Positions 56,401 to 64,000 of a DNA stretch of 64,000 nt are shown here, one piece after another. This DNA comes from Neurospora intermedia. Lineage: Eukaryota; Ascomycota; Sordariomycetes; Sordariales; Sordariaceae. How positions within the stretch are numbered: the first letter of the stretch is position 1; the number at the start of each line of letters is the position of its first letter. The notes under the pieces are model-generated. The model did no database searches. It saw only the letters and a program-made list of their open reading frames with translations, and was not told the origin of the DNA. The stretch spans positions 124,001 through 188,000 of the forward strand of contig BTPP01000013.1 of NCBI GenBank assembly GCA_037102815.1, given 5' to 3'. The position numbers and the translations under genes are program-made.

Positions 56401-56580
56401 ATTGTTTAAGAATAATAGTATAATTAACTTAATTAAGGCCTAAGTTCGAATCTTATTAGGGTTTAACTCCTTTAAATTCTAGTAATAACTAAGGGAGAAT
56501 TTAATTAAAAATACGCCGAATATATTAATATAAATCTATATTCCAATAGTACTAATATATAAAAGAAGTTCGCTAGATCC

Positions 56581-56838
56581 TATAAGGGGTGCAGTATAGT
56601 TGGTATAGATACTGGCCTTAATTAATCGATAAGGTTCTACGAAGAAGAAAAGAGGGTAAAAGAGCGCCCTCTGGGCGGGTATAGCTAACTATCCTTTTTA
56701 AAGGACGTATACGCGTACGGGCCACTGTGGTGCCGTAGCGGTAAGCAACCTAATTAGTCGTATTAACTGCCGGCCGGTTGAAACTCGGATTGGCGAGACT
56801 ACTAGTTACTCCAGCTACGGGTAGTAAGCCCTATAATA
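56581..56838 (-). repeat. 3' LTR of Gypsy copy A2
   Basis: This 258-bp unit is the inverse of 10,154-10,411. It starts TATAAGGGGTGCAG on the plus strand. The polypyrimidine run AGCCCCCTCCTCCCTCC follows, which is a purine tract on the element's own strand. It is less TA-rich than the element body. Confidence 0.78.
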
Positions 56839-57189
56839 TTAGCCCCCTCCTCCCTCCTAATTAGAAAACTATTTACAAGCCCGTACTTTATTACGTATAC
56901 CCTTAAAATTAAACGATAAACCTCTTCCTTATTATTACTTACATTATATTTAAATAATTTATATCTTTCAAATCGCTCCCTCTTTCCCTCTCTTCCTCCT
57001 TTCTCTTTCTTTAACGAAATTATAACCTTTTATTATAAATATCCCCTATACCGCCGTCCCTCTACCGTTTTAATTCTTACCCTATTTCTCTCTCCTACTC
57101 CCTTATTATTTCCCTATCTTTTATTCCGTTATTTACTCTACTTTTACTCTATTCTTACGCTAATACGTCGGTAGTAATTTATTTAAAAT

Positions 57190-58460
57190 ATTTAGTACTC
57201 TTAATTAACTTAGTTTCAATTAGTTCGTTTAGTTCTAGTAATTTTAATAATTCCTATAGTAGTAATAGTAGTAAGGCTCCTCCCCTACTCCGCCTGCAAC
57301 TCCTATTCCGGCTCCTAAGAAGTCCAAAATCTCTAAGCCGATTTAAACCCGGCTTAGTATAATTACGGTCGGTATTAGTAAAACTATTACCGATAATACA
57401 ATTTCGGCCCTCGTTATTAAAGTAATTAAACTTTAATTTAATTAGTATATTTATTACTTCTCTTATAAATATAATTATATTACTACTCCTACGGGTAATT
57501 TAACTATTATTTATTTACTTTACTAATATAATAAGGTAGTTTATAAACTAACCCTAGTTTAGGCTTAAAATACCTTTGTAGCTTAATATACTGTTAATTA
57601 TATTTTTAGTCCCTAGTAGGCTATTTTTTTAATTGCTTTTAAGGCGCTACCTAATTTCTCTCTCTTAGAAGAGAAAGGCTTTATCCCTATATAAGTTATT
57701 CGTTTTACTTATTCCGTATTTTAATTCTAATTTTTATAACGATTCTTAGGGTAGAATTAGTATTAAGGCGGCCGTCGCCCGCCTACCGAATCCCTCTATC
57801 GAGCCTGGCGAATTTAATATTAATTTTTTATTGAGAATTGAATTAATTAAATTCTAGAAGAAAATAGCTACTTTAAAATTCGATATAGATTAAATAAAGT
57901 AGGTGGCGGAACCTTCTATTATAAGGTCGATAGATAAATTTATTAATTAATATAATAAAGAATTTAAGGAAAAGAAGAAGAAAAAGAAAGAAGTAGCTAT
58001 TATTATTATTATTAAATCCTCCGCCTTAATAGCCGGCCCCTCCGGCACTTAACCTAAATATTGTTTTTTAATTTATAAGAAGGATAATACTCCCGGTAAA
58101 CGCCCTTATACTAATATTCCTACTATTACTACCCTTCGTAGATTCGAATAATAGGATATTTCTATCCCCTAATTACCCTTTAGGGTTTATCCTTCGGACG
58201 GTATTCGCCTACTCCCCTCGCTATTATCCAATATACGTTTAGAGAATATTCGCCCTTATAATATATATAAAGTTATATTAGAAAATTTCGCTAGTAGTAG
58301 AAAGGAGGATATTAGTTCTTTTAATATAAATAGCGCTATAAAAGATTTATTAAATAATAATATTATAAAGAATATTTAATATTTTAAGGTAATTTTAGGT
58401 TTAGCCCGAATGAAATTCTTATTTAGTATAGTATTACTTAAGAGTCTTTAATTCCGTCTC
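57190..58460 (+). pseudogene. Decayed reading frame antisense to the Gypsy pol, inside copy A2
   Basis: Between the chromodomain and the purine tract, the strand opposite to pol carries a protein-like phase of about 400 codons. It has a Pro/Lys start (PAPKKSKISKP), a middle motif (PTGNLTIIYLLY) and a basic run (EKKKKKKEVA). It has many breaks. The same region exists in copy A1 in the opposite orientation, and a similar layout occurs in element B after 63,400. The function is unknown. An extra antisense frame is known in some plant LTR elements, and I infer the same kind of arrangement here. Confidence 0.4.
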
Positions 58461-61400
58461 TTAGTAGTAACTCTGTAATTAACTCTATATTATCCGTTAG
58501 TAAATTCGTAGTCTTATATATTATTAGGCGGGTACTTCTTAATATAATAATTAAAGGGTTTATTATTCGTTGCCGCTAGGCCGTACTTTACTTCGAACCG
58601 GTTTAATACTACCGTCTCTAAAAATTCTTATAATAGTTCCTAAATTAAATCCCAATACCCTTTCTACTTTATTAAAATTTTTTTAATTACTCTTTTATAT
58701 CTTCTTATAATATTAGTATATAGAATCTCTTCAATTTAGAATTCTAATTCTCCTTCAATTTTAATAATAGGCGGTTAATTATTAGTAAATTTTTAGCCTA
58801 GGAGGGGGTCGGTAATAGTTCGATAGAGAAGATTAATATAGAAAATATTATAAATTATTCGGAGAAGGCTAGAAAACTTTATTATATATAGAGAGAGAAC
58901 TTTAAAGACTATATATTTTATATATAATTAATTAAACTTCTTCTTTAGGTAGTCCGTTATATAATTCTTTAAATTAAATTAAACTTTATCTTTAATTTGG
59001 AAGTACTCGGCCAACTAGCGATATTAATTAATAAATTTCTCTTACTTTTAAATAACTATAATTATAATTATTTAATATAAGTCTATAATTTACTATAGTT
59101 TTTATATAAATTAGTAAACCTACTTCTTAACGGAGAGAAAGGGAGCTCCTAGGTGGGCTTCCTCCCCTACAATGGAAATTGGAAGTTTTATATTGAATTT
59201 ATATATAGTAAAGAAGGGAAATATCTTAATAGAAGTATTAATACGGCTATTAATAGTTAATTAGGCTATAGGGCACTATTTATCCTAATTGTTTTATATG
59301 TAGTTAATTACCGTTCGGAAATATATATATATTTTTTAATTTATCCGCTCGGGGCCGCCGTCGGTTTATAGGTAGTAAATTATATTTAGAAGATATTTAA
59401 TATTAAAAAGTTTGTAAAGCTTCGCCTAGAATCGGCTAGTCTAGTTTAACCCTCGGTCGTTTATAATAGACTGTAGGAAATTATAATAATATATAAAGTA
59501 TTATAAAAAACGTTCGGCATATAATTCGGCTTCTATTAAAAATATTAATTCGAGTATTATACTCTTACTCAACCGATCTTTAATTACCTAAAAATAAATA
59601 TTATTATTAGCTTCCGGAAGGTCTATAATAAAATCCATCTATATTTCTCTATTAAATTAATCTAATACGGATAATAACTATATTAAACTCCGTTTTTACT
59701 TTCTCTATACCTTTGTAGAACTATAAATATAATAGTTGCGAAGGAATTACTATATATAGGCACTTAGTAGCGGCTAGTAGAAGTGCTAATTAAATGTAGC
59801 TATTATACCCTTGTAATTAAAATAACCGAGGATATATAAATTGTAAACTATTTATATTAAAATAGTATAAAATATATTAAATTACTAGGATTAATTTATA
59901 AAGTTTATAGTATTAGACTTAGTATATACCGAAGCCCCTAGAATTTAGAGACGGCCTTAATAGAGAAGGTGGCCTCTAGCATTAATATTATAGTCCGTAA
60001 TTTAGATCTTTAATTTTAATATTAAATTAAAGTATTTATTATTATTCTAAACTATAGTTTTAACTTATTAATAGAAATAATCTTTCGGCGCTATTTAGTT
60101 TTAAAGCTACTATAAATCCGGATTTTCAAATACTTATACACCCTCCCGCCCGGAAAGGACTACCTAGGATATTAAAATCCGAAGCGGCGAATACTTTTCT
60201 AATATAAAGTTTAGGATTATTTATAGGTCGTAAGCTTCCCGGTCCTCTTCTATTAATATATTTTACTCCTTATAAGAAAATATATTAGGGATTATACCCT
60301 CTTTCCCCGGCTGGTATTTAATATTAAAGTTAAAACGGGATAAGTATTTAATCTATTGTACTTAACGTTTTAAAAACTATTATATTTTTATAAAATATTC
60401 GAAGTTGTAATAGTCTATTAGGATAGTAAAGGACTTATAATTCTATAACTCCACTAACTATTACTCTAAATAATTAATAATCGCTAATATTTCTTTATTA
60501 TAAATTAGGTAATTCCGCTTAGTAGTATTGAACTTCTATAAATAATATTCTATAACTATATATTTCCTAATGCCAATAACCTCTTAGGAGATAATACCCC
60601 CGAATATAAAGTTGCTACAATCCGTTTCGAGGAATATCTTCTTATCCGGATCGAATTCGGTAAAAATCGGAGCCTAAATAAATAGTATTTTTAATAATTA
60701 AAAAGTAGCTTCGTATTCTTTTATCTATTCGAATATTATTCCTTTACTAATTAATATTATAAGGGAGGCTATAACTTTAGAGAATTAAGGTATAAATATT
60801 CTATAGTAATTAATAAACCTAAGGAAATTATATATACTTTTTTAGAAGGTAGGAGGTAGCTATTTAAAAATTACTTTAACCTTCTTAAGGTCGGCCTAAA
60901 CTCTAACGTTAATATAAATAATAAACCCGAAATATTTAACCTTTTTAATAGCGAACTTGCACTTATCCGGGTTAAAATATAATCCGGCATTTAGGAACTT
61001 CTATAGTATAAAACGGACTTTAGCTTTATAATCCGCTTTAAAGTCCGAAGTATAAATAAAAATATTATTTATATACGCTATATAGAATTTATTTAAATAT
61101 TCTTATAAAATAAAATTAATATACTATTAAAATGTCGCTAGGGCGCCTATTAGTCCGAAGGGAACGATTAATTATTCGAATAAATTATAATAAATCCTAA
61201 ATACTATTTTCCACTCCTCTCTTATAATTATACGAATCTTATAGAAGGCCTATATAACGTTTACTTTAATATACTATTTTACTCCCTTTAAAATATAAAA
61301 CGTCTCTTTAATAAATAGTAACGGATATTAGTCTATTCGAATAATAGCGTTTAAAATTCGGTAATTATAATAGAAGCGGAGGCCGCCGCCCGGCTTCCGA

Positions 61401-62885
61401 ACGAATAATACAAAAATACCTACTTTAGAACTATTTACTCTAATAAACCTTTTATCTAATAAATCCTTTAATATCTTCTTTAAAATAAGAAATTCTTTGT
61501 AGGTTATACTATATAATAAATTAAAAAGTAGGGGAAACTCCTTACCGTTAAATCCTTTCTTAATTTCAATTTAATAATTAATACTAGGGTAATAAGGATT
61601 CTATTTATTAACGTTCTCCTTTATTTATAATAAAAGGAAATTGTAATATACCGGGGGAATTATCTTCTTAAATTATTCCTTAGTATAGACCTTCTTTAAT
61701 TATAGCGCCTTCTCTATATCCTTTAAATTAATTATATATATAACTTCCTCAATTACTTTATTACTAAACTCTTTTTATAAACAGCGAATATAACTTACAA
61801 AGGTAGTAGCGAATACGTAGGTAATAGACTTAATATCTTTAATAAAATCCGTATCCGGTACTTATTCTCCTCCGATATATAGGACCCAATAGTTTATAAT
61901 ACCTAAATATATCCTCTTCTCGTAAAGGATAAAATATACCTTTATTACTTTTAACTATAGCTTACTTAGGATAATAGGAAATTTTAAGAGGGGGATAACG
62001 TATATATATACTAAATATATATACCTATTAACCTTAATAAGGAAATAAATAAGCCCTTAAATAGTAGTTCCCTCTATAGTAGCGGAGGCTCCCTTTATAT
62101 AGCGAGGTTTAATAGAAATAATAGGAATATTAAAATCTTTAATAACCTTCTTACTAATTATAATATAATATTAACAACCCTTATTAATAAAGGCGTAAAA
62201 TAAATTACGGTCGTTAATAATAAGTAGGATTAATATAGGCTCTATTTCTATTTATAATTTAAATTTAAATTCTTCTACTTTACTTAATACCTCTAAGGAC
62301 TCTAAAGCCTAACTTCGCTTTAAAATTACTCTTTTCCCTACTCAAGGATAGAATTTAATTCTTTATCCTCTTCTAATAATAGAGGAATTTCTATAGTAGT
62401 AATTTAAATACGGATATTATTATTCGGAGGAACCGTTAATAAGTAAGGACAATTATTTATATAATAATTAGAAGCTTTATAATAGAAGTATAAATTATTA
62501 TTTTTACGCTTTTAGTACTCTTTATTAAAAACCTACTTAGTATACTTAAAGGAAGTAGATAAATTTAAACTACCTTACCCTCAATTACTATAACCCTTAA
62601 TAAATATATTAATACGAATAGTTCTTATAATAACGTTACTATTAATATTTATAGCGTAATTCTTAAATAAATTCGAAGGCGGAGTAGAAGATTATTAATA
62701 TTAATTATTAAACTTTAAAATATTAATATAGGACGTAGGGAGGTAAAAGCCGCTATTCTAAATAGAGTAACCCTATTAATTATAAAAGTATTTACAATAG
62801 TCTTTTTTAAATTTAAATATACGCTTATAACCGGCAATATAATACTATATCTAGGCTATATACGTATAATAATTGTTTAAGAGGT

Positions 62886-63176
62886 TGTAAGGGGACAGTA
62901 GAGCGATACGCAGGTGCTGGCCTTATGTAGTATATTAAGGTTCTACGAAGAAGGAAAGGAGAAAACGCTACCCTCCGGGTCGCTCGAATACTAGAGTTTA
63001 AATAGCCGTACGCTAGCTATCTAATAGCCTAAGGTAGTTAGGGAATGCTCTAGAAGGTTCGGGCGCTGTAGTATAACGCCCGGGTCGTTTAGGCAATTTT
63101 AATACGGATTGCCGTTTTAGTATTCAAATTTAGCCAGTTAGAGCCAAATACCTTAACGGGCGCTAGTCCTATAATA
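62886..63176 (-). repeat. 3' LTR of element B
   Basis: Its ends match the A-family LTR and it is placed next to a purine tract. The second LTR is outside the window, so exact edges are inferred. Confidence 0.55.
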
Positions 63177-64000
63177 TTAGCCCCCCCCTTCTCCCCCCAA
63201 CTACAATCGCGCGCTATAGTTAATATTTATATTACTTTTATCTTACTCTTCTATAATTCTTACTCTCCTTTTTATTCCTTCAATGAATAATTGTAACTAT
63301 ATTGTACGTATACCTTCGGCTCTACCTTAGAATACCCTTAAATAACTATTACTAACCTTCAATTATAGTATTCATTCTAATTAAAATCCTTTCGGGCTCC
63401 GGCCTACTATTCTAACCTATTATCGCCCGGCTATAGCTACTCCTACGCCCGCGCCCGTCCCTATATTCGAGTCCGCCCCCGCTCCCGCGCCTACGCTTAT
63501 TCCTACTCTTAAACCTACGCTTACTACTACTTTAACGCCTATTCTTAGTCCTATTGCGCCGGTCTCTCCGGTACCCTAAACCCTTAGTAATAACGGCGGC
63601 GGCGGCGGCGACTATTACAAATTTACTAAGGGCCTTATCGAAAATACTACGGCCGATTAATACTCTTAGTATATAGTACTAGGGGACCCTAGCGTTTACG
63701 TGCCTAATAAAGGTAAGAATTATTATATACTTTATATACGTTTAAAGAACTCCGCTACCTACCGGCGGCAGCCTTCTACTATCTAGGGGTAGTACTCCTC
63801 CTAATTAGAGGAGGGCTACTTAAGTAGTAAAACTCTATTTTACTAATTCTTTCGGTATATAGTAATTGCGGCCTACAATTTTAATTAATTAATAACTGAA
63901 GGTTATATTGCTCTATAAATATTTTCGAATTTCTTTATTCTAATCTAATTACTAATTCGAATTTTAGTAATATAGCCTACTTTATATTCGATTACCCCGT
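62886..64000 (-). mobile_element. Element B: 3' end of a related Gypsy-type element, runs off the window
   Basis: An LTR-like unit (62,886-63,176, about 291 bp) shares start TGTAAGGGG, end CCTATAATA and the stretch TTAAGGTTCTACGAAGAA with the A-family LTR, but differs in most of its middle. On its inner side lies the run AGCCCCCCCCTTCTCCCCCC, a purine tract on the minus strand. A Pro/Ala-rich plus-strand phase follows from about 63,430, again antisense to the presumed pol. It has many breaks and is incomplete. It either inserted into copy A2 or joins it by rearrangement. Confidence 0.6.

Larger units (their letters stand above)
56581..62885 (-). mobile_element. Copy A2: RIP-decayed Ty3/Gypsy chromovirus, 5' end cut off
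   Basis: Read on the minus strand, the parts are a gag knuckle region at about 62,430-62,500, protease at about 62,050-62,200 and reverse transcriptase at about 61,000-61,500 (PGGGLRFYYNYR and PFGL are readable). RNase H lies at about 60,450-60,600 (YNKEILAIINYL). Integrase covers about 59,000-59,870, with DRLSKS, and a chromodomain lies at about 58,600-58,750. A non-pol region then leads to a purine tract just inside the 3' LTR at 56,581-56,838. The copy carries many breaks. Its 5' LTR and most of gag are missing, because the sequence switches to element B at 62,886. The part 56,581-59,867 corresponds to copy A1 in inverted orientation. Confidence 0.87.

Overview
The window comes from a filamentous ascomycete (Pezizomycotina), most likely a sordariomycete. 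Supporting signs are short GT-AG introns with CTAAC/CTGAC-type branch sites, a single dispersed 5S rRNA gene, an acetyl-CoA carboxylase of fungal size, a NACHT-type NLR gene, and repeat blocks that are extremely TA-rich in the manner of repeat-induced point mutation (RIP). Everything here was read by eye; no alignment or database search was run.

Layout. (1) Positions 1 to about 11,100 are a RIP-decayed block. It holds the 3' half of one Ty3/Gypsy chromovirus (copy A1, + strand) split by a complete but decayed second Gypsy element (C, 2,124-9,252). C has two 256-bp LTRs and a 5-bp target duplication. (2) About 11,100-51,240 is a normal-composition island of about 40 kb. It carries an NLR gene (-), a 5S rRNA gene (-), ACC1 (+), a small polyQ protein gene (+), an F-box gene (-), a small velvet-like protein gene (-), a compact LTR element with identical ends (39,115-40,018), a coiled-coil protein gene with a C-terminal MKVE repeat (-), and a multi-pass membrane protein gene (-). 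Long stretches between these, notably 15.4-21.3 kb, 35.4-39.1 kb and 47.4-51.2 kb, show no convincing protein gene. (3) About 51,240-56,580 is TA-rich DNA with a GATA-rich minisatellite, 81-bp, 63-bp and 94-bp tandem repeats, hairpin repeats and Pol III-like relics. (4) 56,581-64,000 holds a second, longer copy of the first Gypsy family (A2, - strand), followed by the 3' end of a related but distinct family (B).

A1 and A2 are inverted, with their 3' ends facing each other across the gene island. Because A2 lacks the C insertion, it serves as an empty-site reference for it.

Functionally, ACC1 is the only gene with an assured role: cytosolic malonyl-CoA synthesis, with a biotin site at K727 and a probable Snf1/AMPK site at S1164. 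The other genes do not form an obvious pathway. The most unusual items are the compact terminal-repeat element, the antisense reading frame carried by the Gypsy families, the MKVE repeat gene with an in-frame TAG that may lie in an intron, and the velvet-like mini protein.
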